From Rhodoferax lacus (GTDB taxonomy: Bacteria; Pseudomonadota; Gammaproteobacteria; Burkholderiales; Burkholderiaceae_C): DNA of 64,000 nucleotides. Below, in pieces: positions 48,156 to 57,261 of the stretch. The notes under the pieces are model-generated. The model was not told the DNA's origin. It saw only the letters and a program-made list of their open reading frames with translations, and searched no databases. The translations under genes were made by a program, and so were the position numbers. The stretch is from positions 17,312 to 81,311 of the forward strand of contig NZ_QFZK01000015.1 of assembly GCF_003415675.1 (NCBI RefSeq), in the 5' to 3' direction. Within the stretch, counting starts at the first letter, position 1. Each line of letters opens with the position of its first letter.

Positions 48156-49628
48156 ATGAAGGCTCGGATTCTTGGCGCTCTGCGCGCCGTCCTCACCGTG
48201 GCAACCATTTCTGCTGCGGTATTTGTTGTTGCTGCACCTGTGCAGTCCGCACGGGCCCAGTCCCGCATGCTGCCGGACTTTCCGGATCTGGTAGAGCAGG
48301 TGGGCCCATCGGTGGTCAACATCAGAACCTCGGAAAAGGTGGTGGCGCGTGCGCAGCAAGGCGGACCCAGCGAAGAGGAAATGCTGGACCTGTTCAGGCG
48401 CTTCGGATTACCTATTCCCAATATCCCCAAGCAGGCACCCAAAAAGAGCCAGCCGCAGCAGCCCCAGGAAGAAGAGCAACCCAAGGGCGTCGGTTCGGGT
48501 TTCATCCTTTCAAGTGACGGCCTGATCATGACCAATGCCCATGTGGTCGATGGTGCCACCGAAGTGCTTGTCACCCTGACCGACAAGCGCGAGTTCAAGG
48601 CCAAGATCATTGGTGCCGATTTACGCTCGGATATTGCCCTGGTGAAGATCGAAGCCACGGGCCTGCCAGCCGTCAAGGTGGGCGATGTCAGCAAGTTGCG
48701 CGTGGGCGAGTGGGTCATGGCTATTGGCTCGCCCTTTGGCCTGGAGAACTCGGTGACTGCGGGCATTGTCAGCGCCAAGCTGCGTGACACGGGCGACTAC
48801 CTGCCCTTTATCCAGACCGACGTGGCCATCAACCCAGGCAACTCAGGCGGCCCGCTGATCAATATGCGCGGCGAGGTCATCGGTGTGAACAGCCAGATTT
48901 ATTCGCGCTCGGGCGGCTACATGGGCATCTCTTTTGCCATTCCCATGGATGAGGCGGTGCGTGTAAGTGATCAACTGCGCTCCACGGGCCGCGTCACGCG
49001 CGGGCGCATGGGCGTCCAGATCGATCAAGTCAGCAAGGAAGTGGCCGAATCCATCGGCCTGGGCAAGTCCATGGGAGCACTGGTGCGCAGTGTTGAGGCT
49101 GGCTCGCCGGCAGAAAGGGGCGGCATTGAGGCCGGTGACATCATCACAAAGTTTGACGGCAGGTCGATTGAAAAGTCCTCTGATCTTCCGCGCCTGGTGG
49201 GTGCTACCAAGCCTGGTACCCGCAGCACTGTCACGGTGTTCCGGCGCGGTGCAACACGTGAACTCAGCGTAGTGGTGGCCGAGCTGGAGGCCGATAAAGC
49301 GGTGGCTGCCAAGGCCCCAGCCAAGGAGGAAAAGCCCAAGGCGTCGTTGGCCGCGCAAACCTTCGGACTGGTGGTAGCTGAGCTGAGTGAAGCGCAAAAA
49401 AAGGAGCTGGGTATCAAAGGGGGCGTGCGCGTTGAAGCGGCCACTGATGCGGCTGCACGAGGTGGACTGCGCGAAGGCGACGTCATCATCCAAGTGGGAA
49501 ATGTGGACGTCAGTTCAGTCAAGGAATTTGATGCTGTGGTGGGCAAGTTTGACAAGTCCAAGGGTATGAGTGTGCTGTTCCGGCGCGCTGAATGGACGCA
49601 GTATGCGGTTCTGAAGGCCAGCAAATAG
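48156..49628 (+). CDS. mucD: Periplasmic serine protease/chaperone of the DegQ/MucD type
   Basis: A 490-residue HtrA-family protease that degrades or refolds damaged periplasmic proteins. A signal peptide runs to about ARA-QS (35). The catalytic triad is H129 (TNAHVVDG), D159 (SDIALVKI) and S230 (NPGNSGGPL). Two PDZ domains follow (about 265-355 and 375-480), the first with GRMGVQIDQV. In betaproteobacteria this gene normally closes an rpoE-rseA-rseB-mucD operon, but those three genes are missing upstream here. No Shine-Dalgarno is evident. A strong terminator follows. Confidence 0.95.
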   Translation: MKARILGALRAVLTVATISAAVFVVAAPVQSARAQSRMLPDFPDLVEQVGPSVVNIRTSEKVVARAQQGGPSEEEMLDLFRRFGLPIPNIPKQAPKKSQPQQPQEEEQPKGVGSGFILSSDGLIMTNAHVVDGATEVLVTLTDKREFKAKIIGADLRSDIALVKIEATGLPAVKVGDVSKLRVGEWVMAIGSPFGLENSVTAGIVSAKLRDTGDYLPFIQTDVAINPGNSGGPLINMRGEVIGVNSQIYSRSGGYMGISFAIPMDEAVRVSDQLRSTGRVTRGRMGVQIDQVSKEVAESIGLGKSMGALVRSVEAGSPAERGGIEAGDIITKFDGRSIEKSSDLPRLVGATKPGTRSTVTVFRRGATRELSVVVAELEADKAVAAKAPAKEEKPKASLAAQTFGLVVAELSEAQKKELGIKGGVRVEAATDAAARGGLREGDVIIQVGNVDVSSVKEFDAVVGKFDKSKGMSVLFRRAEWTQYAVLKASK

Positions 49629-49646
49629 GTCGACTTGGGCGGGCTA

Positions 49647-49683
49647 CAACCCCATGCCGCAGCAGGGTATGGGGTTGTTTTTT
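49647..49683 (+). terminator. Rho-independent terminator after mucD
   Basis: Perfect 9-bp stem CAACCCCAT / ATGGGGTTG with a 13-base loop and six T directly after it, 19 bases past the stop. Confidence 0.92.
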
Positions 49684-50006
49684 GGGGACGGCGCCCACTA
49701 TTTGGCCGCTCGCGGTTCGGGGGATCAATGTCTGCGGATGCTAACTTAGGAAGTGGTTAGTCCGATTTGGTTAGAATAGAGGCCCGTCCAAGGTCGATTT
49801 GGCTATAAAGAATGGCCAAAAGTCCATGATATGGGATGTTTTTGGACATCCCACAGGCGATCCACAGTTCGCCCACATGTTGTCCTTGATGCTGCCCCTC
49901 GTTTTGTTAATAAGTTGTGCATAAGTATTCTGTTGTGGGCTTGCAACTGTCCTTTTCTTCAAATTTTTTGGCTGTGATCCCTGCGCTTTTTGCCTACAAT
50001 GAAGTT
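49684..50006. other. AT-rich non-coding stretch before lepA
   Basis: About 320 bases without a gene. It holds a direct repeat TGGTTAG (49754-49760 and 49768-49774), an inverted repeat GGGATGT / ACATCCC (49833-49852), a single DnaA-box-like TTATGCACA on the minus strand (49916-49924) and a TACAAT (49995-50000) that may be the -10 of the small RNA that follows. The region is clearly richer in A and T than the genes around it. Confidence 0.5.
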
Positions 50007-50072
50007 CCAACTTTCGCAGTTGCCAAAAGATTGTTGGTTCAGGGCGCGTCCAGACCGGACGCGCCCTTTTTT
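50007..50072 (+). ncRNA. Candidate small RNA or attenuated leader upstream of lepA
   Basis: Seven bases after a TACAAT -10-like box a compact unit begins: a small hairpin CAACT-TTCGC-AGTTG (50008-50022), a 19-base single-stranded, A/T-rich middle, and a strong terminator with stem GGGCGCGTCC / GGACGCGCCC (50042-50066) followed by six T. Product length would be about 66 bases. No open reading frame lies inside. The -35 box is weak (CTGTGA at 17-base spacing). It could instead be a leader that stops transcription before lepA 44 bases downstream. I do not recognise the family. Confidence 0.45.
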
Positions 50073-50115
50073 CTTGCCTGTCCGTTTTAATTCAATCACT
50101 TGAAGCTCTCCCTTG

Positions 50116-51927
50116 ATGAATCACATCAGAAATTTTTCGATCATTGCCCATATTGATCACGGCAAATCCACCTTGGCTGACCGCCTGATACAGCGCTGCG
50201 GCGGGCTTGAAGCACGTGAAATGGAAGCCCAGGTTTTGGACTCGATGGACATCGAGAAAGAGCGTGGGATAACCATCAAGGCGCAAACCGCTTCGCTTAA
50301 ATACAAGGCACTCGATGGTCAGGTCTACAACCTCAACCTGATTGATACGCCCGGGCATGTGGACTTCTCGTATGAAGTGAGCCGTTCACTCTCCGCATGC
50401 GAAGGCGCATTGCTGGTGGTCGATGCGAGCCAGGGCGTGGAAGCGCAAACCGTTGCCAACTGCTACACCGCGCTCGATCTGGGTGTGGAGGTGTTGCCGG
50501 TCCTGAACAAGATTGATTTGCCCAATGCCGATCTGGACAACGCGCGCAGCGAGATTGAAGACGTGATTGGCATCGATGCCACCGACGCCATTCCCTGTTC
50601 CGCAAAAACCGGCGTGGGCATCAACGAAATTCTGGAAGCCATTGTGGCGCGCATCCCGGCTCCACGCGGCAATCCCGATGGCCCCTTGCGCGCCATGATC
50701 ATCGACAGCTGGTTTGACAGCTATGTGGGTGTGGTGATGCTGGTCCGTGTGGTGGACGGTCGCCTGGGCAAGGGTGAGCGCATCAAGATGATGGCCTCAG
50801 GTGCCAGCTACAACGCCGACAACCTGGGCGTGTTTACCCCGGCCAATGAGCCGCGCCAGTCATTGGAAGCGGGTGAGGTGGGCTACATCATCGCGGGCAT
50901 CAAGGAGTTGCAGGCGGCCAAGGTGGGCGACACCGTGACCCTGATCAAACCCGGAACCGGTGGAGCTGCGGCCACCGCCACCGAGGCGCTGCCCGGCTTC
51001 AAGGAAATCCAGCCCCAGGTGTTTGCGGGCCTGTACCCCACCGAAGCCAGCGAATACGATTCGCTGCGCGATGCGCTGGAAAAGCTCAAGCTCAACGACG
51101 CCTCGCTGCACTATGAGCCCGAGGTGTCGCAGGCGCTGGGCTTTGGTTTTCGCTGTGGCTTTCTGGGCCTTTTGCACATGGAAATCGTGCAGGAACGTCT
51201 GGAGCGCGAGTTCGACCAGGACCTGATCACCACTGCGCCCAGCGTGGTCTACGAGGTGATGAAGAACGACGGCGAAGTTCTCACCGTGGAGAACCCCTCC
51301 AAGATGCCCGAAGTGGGCAAGACCGCCGAAATCCGCGAACCCATTGTGACCGTGCACCTTTACATGCCGCAGGAGTATGTGGGCGTGGTGATGACGCTGG
51401 CCAACCAGAAGCGCGGCGTGCAGATGAACATGGCCTACAAGGGCCGCCAGGTGGTGCTGACCTATGAGATGCCGCTGGCCGAGATCGTGCTGGACTTCTT
51501 TGACAAGCTGAAATCCGTGAGCCGCGGATACGCCTCCATGGATTACGAGTTCAAGGAATACCGGGCCGCCGACGTGGTCAAAGTGGACATCCTGCTCAAC
51601 AGCGAAAAGGTGGACGCACTGTCCATCATGCTGCACCGCTCGCAGTCCGCTTACCGCGGCCGCGCCGTGGTGGCCAAGATGCGCGAGATCATTTCGCGCC
51701 AGATGTTCGATGTCGCCATCCAGGCTGCCATCGGAGCCAACATCATTGCCCGTGAGACAATCAAGGCGCTGCGCAAAAACGTTCTTGCCAAGTGCTACGG
51801 CGGCGATATTTCACGCAAGAAGAAGCTGCTTGAAAAACAAAAAGCAGGTAAGAAACGCATGAAGCAAATTGGTTCCGTAGAAGTTCCCCAGGAAGCGTTC
51901 CTGGCTATTTTGCAGGTGGAAGATTGA
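50116..51927 (+). CDS. lepA: Elongation factor 4 (back-translocating GTPase LepA)
   Basis: A 603-residue ribosome-binding GTPase. G1 is AHIDHGKST (11-19), the switch region has [15 protein letters not shown]3 is DTPGHVDF and G4 is NKIDL. The LepA-specific C-terminal domain has [17 protein letters not shown]. The ATG at 50116 is used; a TTG one codon upstream is in frame. The TGA shares its A with the ATG of lepB, so the two are coupled, the usual lepAB pair. Confidence 0.97.
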   Translation: MNHIRNFSIIAHIDHGKSTLADRLIQRCGGLEAREMEAQVLDSMDIEKERGITIKAQTASLKYKALDGQVYNLNLIDTPGHVDFSYEVSRSLSACEGALLVVDASQGVEAQTVANCYTALDLGVEVLPVLNKIDLPNADLDNARSEIEDVIGIDATDAIPCSAKTGVGINEILEAIVARIPAPRGNPDGPLRAMIIDSWFDSYVGVVMLVRVVDGRLGKGERIKMMASGASYNADNLGVFTPANEPRQSLEAGEVGYIIAGIKELQAAKVGDTVTLIKPGTGGAAATATEALPGFKEIQPQVFAGLYPTEASEYDSLRDALEKLKLNDASLHYEPEVSQALGFGFRCGFLGLLHMEIVQERLEREFDQDLITTAPSVVYEVMKNDGEVLTVENPSKMPEVGKTAEIREPIVTVHLYMPQEYVGVVMTLANQKRGVQMNMAYKGRQVVLTYEMPLAEIVLDFFDKLKSVSRGYASMDYEFKEYRAADVVKVDILLNSEKVDALSIMLHRSQSAYRGRAVVAKMREIISRQMFDVAIQAAIGANIIARETIKALRKNVLAKCYGGDISRKKKLLEKQKAGKKRMKQIGSVEVPQEAFLAILQVED

Positions 51928-52892
51928 TGCAAGCCCTGACCGCAGCCATTCTTGGCGCCTTTGTTCTGTACGCCGGTTCCTGGTACCTCGGCTTTTTGGA
52001 GGGCAACTTTGCCCTTCTGCTGTTCCTGGCATCGGTGGTGACAGGCGCGTACTGGCTGGCCGAGCGCTTTTACTTTTTGCCACGCCGTGCAGCAGCAGTG
52101 GCCGCCCTGGAGGCTGCCGATGCGCAGCGCCGTGCCGAGCTTGCCAAAATGGGCATTGCCCAGGTGGATGGCGACATTGCACAGGCCAAGGTCAAGTTGT
52201 ACATGCAGCCCTGGTGGCTGGATTGGACCGCTGGTCTGTTCCCGGTGATCATCACTGTCTTCTTGCTGCGCTCCTTCCTGTTCGAGCCCTTCAAGATTCC
52301 ATCGGGCTCCATGATTCCCACACTGTTGGTGGGTGACCTGATTTTGGTGAACAAGTTCACCTACGGCCTGCGCCTGCCGGTACTCAACATCAAGATCACC
52401 GAAGGCAACAAGCCCCAGCGCGGTGACGTGATGGTGTTCCGCTACCCGCCCAAGCCCAGCCTGGACTACATCAAGCGCGTGGTGGGTGTGCCTGGAGACA
52501 CGGTGGCCTATCTGAACAAGCGCCTGACCATCAACGGCCGGGTGCAGCCGACCACGACCGTGCCAGAATTCTTCGATGAAGACGCCATGCGTTATTACAA
52601 GCAGTACGAGGAATTGCTGGGAGAGAAGACACACCGTTTGCTCAACGACGATGACCGGCCCGCGTTCGTGCCCGGCGCCGACAAATTCCCGGGCCATGAG
52701 GGTTGCAGCTACACCATCGAGGGCGTAACCTGCAAGGTTCCTGAGGGCCAGTATTTCATGATGGGTGACAATCGCGATAATTCGATGGATTCCCGTTACT
52801 GGGGATTTGTGCCGGAGCGCAATATCGTCGGAAAAGCGATATTTGTATGGATGAATTTCAGCAATCCCAAGCGGATTGGTTCCTTTAATTGA
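51927..52892 (+). CDS. lepB: Signal peptidase I
   Basis: A 321-residue inner-membrane protease that cuts Sec and Tat signal peptides. Two N-terminal helices (about 4-20 and 28-46) and a third around 103-118 lead to the catalytic serine S128 (IPSGSMIPTLL) and lysine K183 (YIKRVVGVPGD), with the later box GDNRDNSMDSRYWGFV. The chosen ATG overlaps the lepA stop. A DUF4845 gene follows after 19 bases, as in other Burkholderiales. Confidence 0.97.
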   Translation: MQALTAAILGAFVLYAGSWYLGFLEGNFALLLFLASVVTGAYWLAERFYFLPRRAAAVAALEAADAQRRAELAKMGIAQVDGDIAQAKVKLYMQPWWLDWTAGLFPVIITVFLLRSFLFEPFKIPSGSMIPTLLVGDLILVNKFTYGLRLPVLNIKITEGNKPQRGDVMVFRYPPKPSLDYIKRVVGVPGDTVAYLNKRLTINGRVQPTTTVPEFFDEDAMRYYKQYEELLGEKTHRLLNDDDRPAFVPGADKFPGHEGCSYTIEGVTCKVPEGQYFMMGDNRDNSMDSRYWGFVPERNIVGKAIFVWMNFSNPKRIGSFN

Positions 52893-52911
52893 TAGGTGTG
52901 GAGTAAAAACA

Positions 52912-53268
52912 ATGTCAGTTCAGTACAAATCCAGGCAGCGTGGCATCTCGTTTATTGGCCTGATCGTTTTTGCTTCCCTGCTCGCCATGGCGGGCGTTGT
53001 TGCGGCCCAGGTCTTTCCTACGGTGATCGAGTTTTATGCGGTCCAGAAGGCGGCGCAAAAGGCTGCCATCGAAGGCCAGACCCCGGCGGAGATCCGTTCC
53101 GTTTTTGACAAGGCGAGCCTGATCGATGACATCAAGTCGATTTCAAGCAAAGACCTGGACATCAGCAAGCAGGGCGACAAGGTGGTGGTGGCTTTTGCCT
53201 ATGAGCGCGAAATTCATCTGGTGGGCCCGGCATTCCTGACCCTCAAGTACGAAGGTCGATCCAAATAA
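52912..53268 (+). CDS. DUF4845 single-pass membrane protein
   Basis: A 118-residue protein with an N-terminus like a type IV pseudopilin (RQRGISFIGLIVFASLLAMA, hydrophobic helix about 12-32) but without the conserved glutamate at position 5 of the mature form, and a short periplasmic domain. It corresponds to the DUF4845 family found between lepB and rnc in betaproteobacteria; function unknown. The ATG at 52912 has a GTGGAG site upstream, and the frame is open further into the end of lepB. rnc starts one base after its stop. Confidence 0.88.
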   Translation: MSVQYKSRQRGISFIGLIVFASLLAMAGVVAAQVFPTVIEFYAVQKAAQKAAIEGQTPAEIRSVFDKASLIDDIKSISSKDLDISKQGDKVVVAFAYEREIHLVGPAFLTLKYEGRSK

Positions 53269-53269
53269 G

Positions 53270-53956
53270 GTGGCTGATAGTCTTCAGGAGTTGCAGCGCC
53301 GCCTGCAACATGCCTTCGCCACCCCCTCGCTGCTGACGCGGGCGCTGACCCATCGCAGCTTTTCTGCCGACCATTACGAGCGCCTTGAATTTCTGGGCGA
53401 CTCGGTGTTGGGTTTGGCCATTTCCGATTTGCTCTATGCCCGGCTGGGTTCCTTGCCCGAAGGCGATTTGTCGCGGGTACGCGCCAATCTGGTGAAGCAG
53501 GAGACATTGCACCAACTCGCGCTGGACCTGGGCCTTGCCGACTTGCTGCGCCTGGGCGAAGGGGAGGTGCGCTCCGGCGGCCACAAGCGCCCCTCCATAC
53601 TGGCTGATGCTCTCGAGGCCGTGATTGGCGCCGTGTATCTGGACGCCGGATTCGTGACTGCGCAGGCCTTGGTGCAACGCCTGTTCCAGGCTGTGGAAAT
53701 CAACCCGCAGATGGACGCCATCGGCAAGGACCCCAAGACCGCACTGCAGGAATGGCTGCAAGGGCGCAAGATGAAACTGCCGGTCTACAAGGTGGTTGGC
53801 ACTCTGGGCGCCGCGCACAAACAGACTTTTGACGTGGAGTGTGAAATTCCCGAACTCCGCCTGGCAGAGCGCGGCATTGGCGGTTCGCGCCGTGCCGGAG
53901 AACAGGCCGCAGCCATTGCCATGCTGCAAACACTCCAAACCAAATACCCGACATGA
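53270..53956 (+). CDS. rnc: Ribonuclease III
   Basis: A 228-residue double-stranded RNA endonuclease for rRNA and mRNA processing. The family signature [15 protein letters not shown] (about 37-51) is intact, with the second acidic cluster [16 protein letters not shown] dsRNA-binding domain occupies the C-terminal 75 residues ([16 protein letters not shown] to [10 protein letters not shown]). The start is GTG. The stop overlaps the era ATG as ATGA; rnc-era coupling is common in bacteria. Confidence 0.97.
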   Translation: MADSLQELQRRLQHAFATPSLLTRALTHRSFSADHYERLEFLGDSVLGLAISDLLYARLGSLPEGDLSRVRANLVKQETLHQLALDLGLADLLRLGEGEVRSGGHKRPSILADALEAVIGAVYLDAGFVTAQALVQRLFQAVEINPQMDAIGKDPKTALQEWLQGRKMKLPVYKVVGTLGAAHKQTFDVECEIPELRLAERGIGGSRRAGEQAAAIAMLQTLQTKYPT

Positions 53957-55122
53957 CCGCCCCCAAAACCAAGCCCCCCCAAGCCGTATTCAAGACCCCC
54001 AGCAAGGCAGAGAAAGAGGCTGCGTCTGCCGCCAAAGCCTTGAAGTATCCCGTGCCCGCAGCCAAGCAGGAGAAGAAACCTGCGCCTGCAGCCAAGGCAA
54101 CCAGGAAGCCGGTGGAGCGTACGGCCGAGGTGGACCAGGATGCGCAACCCGACCTGGATGCCATGTTGCAAGGCCTGCTGAAAAGCACGCCGCGCCTGTC
54201 CGAACCTGGTGTGCAGGTCGAAGGCCAGCGCTGCGGCCTGGTGGCTATTGTGGGCAAGCCCAATGTGGGCAAGTCCACGCTGCTCAATGCATTGGTCGGT
54301 CAAAAAATCAGCATCACTTCGCGCAAGGCGCAGACCACGCGCCACCGCATCACCGGCATGCATACCCAGGGTGCCACGCAGTTCGTGTTTGTGGATACAC
54401 CGGGCTTTCAGACCCTGCATGGCAATGCGCTCAACAAGTCGCTGAACAAGGCGGTGCAGGGCGCCGTGTCGGATGTGGACCTGATTTTGCTGGTGGTGGA
54501 AGCTGGCAGCTTCACCCCGGCCGATGCGCGTGTGCTGGCCTTGCTGGGCAAAGACATCCCCACCATTCTGGTGGCCAATAAGCTCGACAACATCCACCGC
54601 CGTGGCGACATTGCGCCCTGGCTGCAGGAGATGCAGCAAAAACACGCCTTTGCGGAGTTCGTGCCCATGTCGGCCAAGAACCCGAAAGATGTGGAGCGAC
54701 TTTTGGCCGTGTGCGAAGGCTTTTTGCCCGAGCAGGCGTGGTGGTATGGCGAGGACGAGCTGACTGACCGCAGCGAAAAATTCCTGGCCAGCGAACTGGT
54801 GCGCGAAAAGCTGTTCCGTCTGACTGGCGACGAGCTGCCCTACACCTCCACCGTGGTGATCGACAAGTTCGAGGAAGAGCCACCCCAGCGCAAGGGCCAG
54901 AAGCGCCTGCTGCGCATCGCCGCCACCATCGTGGTGGAGCGCGACGGCCACAAGGCCATGGTGATTGGCGACAAGGGCGAACGTATCAAGCGCATCGGCA
55001 TGGAGACCCGGGTCGAGCTGGAAAAGCTGGCCGACGCCAAGGTCTTCCTGGAGCTGTGGGTCAAGGTCCGCTCCGGCTGGGCGGACGATGCGGCGCGGGT
55101 GCGCAGTTTTGGGTATGAATGA
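53953..55122 (+). CDS. era: GTPase Era with extended N-terminus
   Basis: A 389-residue GTPase for 30S ribosome assembly. The G domain starts near residue 95: G1 GKPNVGKST (101-109), G2 region TTRHRITG, G3 DTPGF, G4 NKLD. The KH RNA-binding domain follows with [13 protein letters not shown]. Compared with the usual 300 residues it carries about 90 extra N-terminal residues, rich in Ala, Lys and Pro ([18 protein letters not shown]), likely disordered. The ATG overlaps rnc, and the extra part stays in frame with no better start, since the next methionine (71) lies before the conserved domain too and cannot be excluded as start. Confidence 0.93.
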   Translation: MTAPKTKPPQAVFKTPSKAEKEAASAAKALKYPVPAAKQEKKPAPAAKATRKPVERTAEVDQDAQPDLDAMLQGLLKSTPRLSEPGVQVEGQRCGLVAIVGKPNVGKSTLLNALVGQKISITSRKAQTTRHRITGMHTQGATQFVFVDTPGFQTLHGNALNKSLNKAVQGAVSDVDLILLVVEAGSFTPADARVLALLGKDIPTILVANKLDNIHRRGDIAPWLQEMQQKHAFAEFVPMSAKNPKDVERLLAVCEGFLPEQAWWYGEDELTDRSEKFLASELVREKLFRLTGDELPYTSTVVIDKFEEEPPQRKGQKRLLRIAATIVVERDGHKAMVIGDKGERIKRIGMETRVELEKLADAKVFLELWVKVRSGWADDAARVRSFGYE

Positions 55123-55123
55123 T

Positions 55124-55198
55124 GCCCCCACGCTTGTCGCTGCGCGTACTGCGCTGCCCCCCAGGGGGGCGCGTTTCGCCTTGGGGCGGCCCGGCGGC
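55124..55198 (-). repeat. Dispersed palindromic intergenic repeat, copy 2
   Basis: On the minus strand it reads GCCGCCGGGCCGCCCCAAGG, a GC-rich palindrome around CCCCCC-TGGGGGG, and ends CAAGCGTGGGGGC, matching 39604-39675 and 56742-56812. It starts two bases past the era stop and fills most of the 94-base gap to recO. Confidence 0.8.
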
Positions 55199-55216
55199 GA
55201 AACATCCATCTGAATA

Positions 55217-55966
55217 GTGGCTGCTCGTCGATTCTCAGACGAACCAGCCTTTGTGCTGCACCGATACGACTGGAGTGAGACCAGCCTGATCGTGGAGGTG
55301 TTCACCCGCAACCATGGGCGCATTGCGTTGGTGGCCAAGGGTGCCAAGCGGCCCACCTCCAGCTTTCGGCCCATCCTGCTGCCGCTGCAGCCCCTGCAGC
55401 TGGCCTTTGGGGGCGATGCCGAAATCCGCAGCCTCAAAAGCGCCGAGTGGCAGGGTGGCCACGTCATGCCCACCGGCGACGCGCTGCTCTCGGGCTACTA
55501 CCTCAATGAACTGCTGCTGACCCTGCTGGCGCGCGACGACCCGCACCCCCAGCTGTTTGAAATTTACGCCCGCGTGGTGCAGGTCATTGCCAGCGAGCAC
55601 GGTGAAGTCTTGCAGGCGGCCTTGCGTACCTGGGAGCTGCTGCTGTTGCGCGAGATCGGCCTTTTGCCGCAGCTGGACCGACAGACCCTGACCCTGGGCG
55701 CACTGGAAGGCGCGACCCGCTACACCCTGGTGCCAGAGGGTGGTCTGCGCCAGGCCCAAAACGAGGAGCGTGGCGCTTTGACGGGAGCGCAATGGACCAG
55801 CCTGCAGGCCGCCATCCACAACGATGCACCCTTCACCACCACCTTGCGCGCCTGTGCCGAGATGATGGCCGAGCTCAAGCCCCAGCTGCGCCAACTGCTG
55901 CACTACCATTGCGGGGTCAAGACCCTGCGCTCCCGGCAAATGATGATGGACATACAGGCCCTATGA
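55217..55966 (+). CDS. recO: DNA repair protein RecO
   Basis: A 249-residue recombination mediator that helps load RecA with RecR. The OB-fold N-terminus ([22 protein letters not shown] is split here as [18 protein letters not shown]) is followed by [13 protein letters not shown] and the helical part with [20 protein letters not shown]. It has no zinc-finger cysteines, like other betaproteobacterial forms. The start is GTG. Its stop overlaps pdxJ (ATGA). Confidence 0.94.
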   Translation: MAARRFSDEPAFVLHRYDWSETSLIVEVFTRNHGRIALVAKGAKRPTSSFRPILLPLQPLQLAFGGDAEIRSLKSAEWQGGHVMPTGDALLSGYYLNELLLTLLARDDPHPQLFEIYARVVQVIASEHGEVLQAALRTWELLLLREIGLLPQLDRQTLTLGALEGATRYTLVPEGGLRQAQNEERGALTGAQWTSLQAAIHNDAPFTTTLRACAEMMAELKPQLRQLLHYHCGVKTLRSRQMMMDIQAL

Positions 55967-56736
55967 ACACCGCACACCCTACCCGCACCGCGTTGTCGGT
56001 CAACCTCAACAAAGTGGCCCTGGTGCGCAACACACGCCACTTGGGCATTCCCAGCGTCACGCGTGCGGCCATCCTGTGCCTGCAGGCGGGTGCCTCGGGC
56101 ATCACCGTACATCCGCGGCCGGACGCGCGCCACATCCGGGACCAGGATGTGCGCGATTTGGCAGCCCTGCTGCAGGATTGGCCCGGACGCGAGTTCAATG
56201 TGGAGGGCAACCCCTTCCACAACCTGATGGACTGCGTGGCCGATCTGCGTGCACGCAACTTGCCCGTGCACCAGGTGACCTTTGTGCCCGATGGCGAGGG
56301 CCAGTTCACCAGCGACCATGGCTGGAGCTTTCCGGCCGATGCCGCACGCCTGGGGCCTCTGATTGCACAGGCCCACGCCCTGGGCTTGCGCGTAAGCCTG
56401 TTCATGGACGCCGAGCCCTCGGCCATGCAGGCGGCCAAGGACGTGGGCGCCGACCGCGTGGAGCTGTACACCGAACCCTATGCAGCAGCCTGGGGCACGC
56501 CCGGTCAGGGCGCGCAACTCCAGCGCTTTGCCGCTGCCGCGCAGGCGGCGCTGGCTGCAGGCCTGGGTGTCAACGCCGGCCACGACCTCAACCGCGACAA
56601 CCTGGCCGCCTTTGTGCAGCAGGTGCCCGGCGTGAGCGAAGTCTCCATTGGCCATGCGCTGATCGCTGATGCGCTGGAGCTGGGCTATGCGGCAACGGTT
56701 GAAGCGTACATAGAGTGTTTGAGGGTGAAGCCTTGA
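55963..56736 (+). CDS. pdxJ: Pyridoxine 5'-phosphate synthase
   Basis: A 257-residue TIM-barrel enzyme joining 1-deoxy-xylulose 5-phosphate and aminoacetone 3-phosphate into vitamin B6. Signatures are [59 protein letters not shown] and [15 protein letters not shown]. The ATG at 55963 overlaps the recO stop; the frame upstream is only a shadow of recO. A copy of the dispersed repeat separates it from acpS. Confidence 0.96.
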   Translation: MNTAHPTRTALSVNLNKVALVRNTRHLGIPSVTRAAILCLQAGASGITVHPRPDARHIRDQDVRDLAALLQDWPGREFNVEGNPFHNLMDCVADLRARNLPVHQVTFVPDGEGQFTSDHGWSFPADAARLGPLIAQAHALGLRVSLFMDAEPSAMQAAKDVGADRVELYTEPYAAAWGTPGQGAQLQRFAAAAQAALAAGLGVNAGHDLNRDNLAAFVQQVPGVSEVSIGHALIADALELGYAATVEAYIECLRVKP

Positions 56737-56741
56737 GCGGC

Positions 56742-56812
56742 GCCGGGCCGTCCCAAGCCGCGAGGGCCCCCTTGGGGGGCAGCGCAGCACACGCAGTGGC
56801 AAGCGTGGGGGC
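56742..56812 (+). repeat. Dispersed palindromic intergenic repeat, copy 3
   Basis: Reads GCCGGGCCGTCCCAAG, a shorter GGCCCCC-TT-GGGGGG palindrome and a right half running from GGGGGGCAGCGCAGC to GCGTGGGGGC, which is nearly identical to copy 1. It occupies the pdxJ-acpS gap and ends ten bases before the acpS start. Confidence 0.8.
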
Positions 56813-56821
56813 CACTCCGGC

Positions 56822-57232
56822 ATGATCTACGGCATTGGCACCGATGTCTGCGATGTGCGGCGCATACGCGCCAGCCTGGAACGCCACGGTGACCGTTTCG
56901 CGGCCAAGGTACTGAGTGACCACGAATTCAAGACCTGGAAAACCCGTAGCGCGCGCTGGCCGGAACGCGGCATCCGCTACCTGGCCACACGCTTCAGCGC
57001 CAAAGAGTCCTTTAGCAAAGCCATTGGCCTTGGCATGCGCATGCCCATGACCTGGAAGCTGTGCGAGATTGCCAACGAGGCCAGCGGCAAGCCCGTGCTC
57101 GTGCTGCATGGCGAACTCAAGCAGTGGTTTGAGGCTCAAAGCCTGCAAGCCCACATTACCGTGACCGACGAGACCGATTACGCCGCCAGCTTCTGCGTGG
57201 TGGAACACCTGGCTGCACCCACACCAACCTGA
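56822..57232 (+). CDS. acpS: Holo-[acyl-carrier-protein] synthase
   Basis: A 136-residue enzyme that attaches 4'-phosphopantetheine from CoA to S37 of the acyl carrier protein. The two magnesium-binding motifs are visible: [12 protein letters not shown] (D8) and [13 protein letters not shown] (E62). It is a little longer than the 126-residue E. coli form. No clear Shine-Dalgarno precedes the ATG because the repeat ends there. nagZ follows after 29 bases. Confidence 0.95.
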   Translation: MIYGIGTDVCDVRRIRASLERHGDRFAAKVLSDHEFKTWKTRSARWPERGIRYLATRFSAKESFSKAIGLGMRMPMTWKLCEIANEASGKPVLVLHGELKQWFEAQSLQAHITVTDETDYAASFCVVEHLAAPTPT

Positions 57233-57261
57233 TTGCCTGCTCAAACCCCTAGCAACCTGCC

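Noticed and set aside
49916..49924. DnaA-box-like TTATGCACA in an AT-rich intergenic region, considered as an origin
   Set aside because: There is only one good 9-mer, and no dnaA, dnaN, gyrB or parAB nearby. Chance occurrence in an AT-rich gap is likely.
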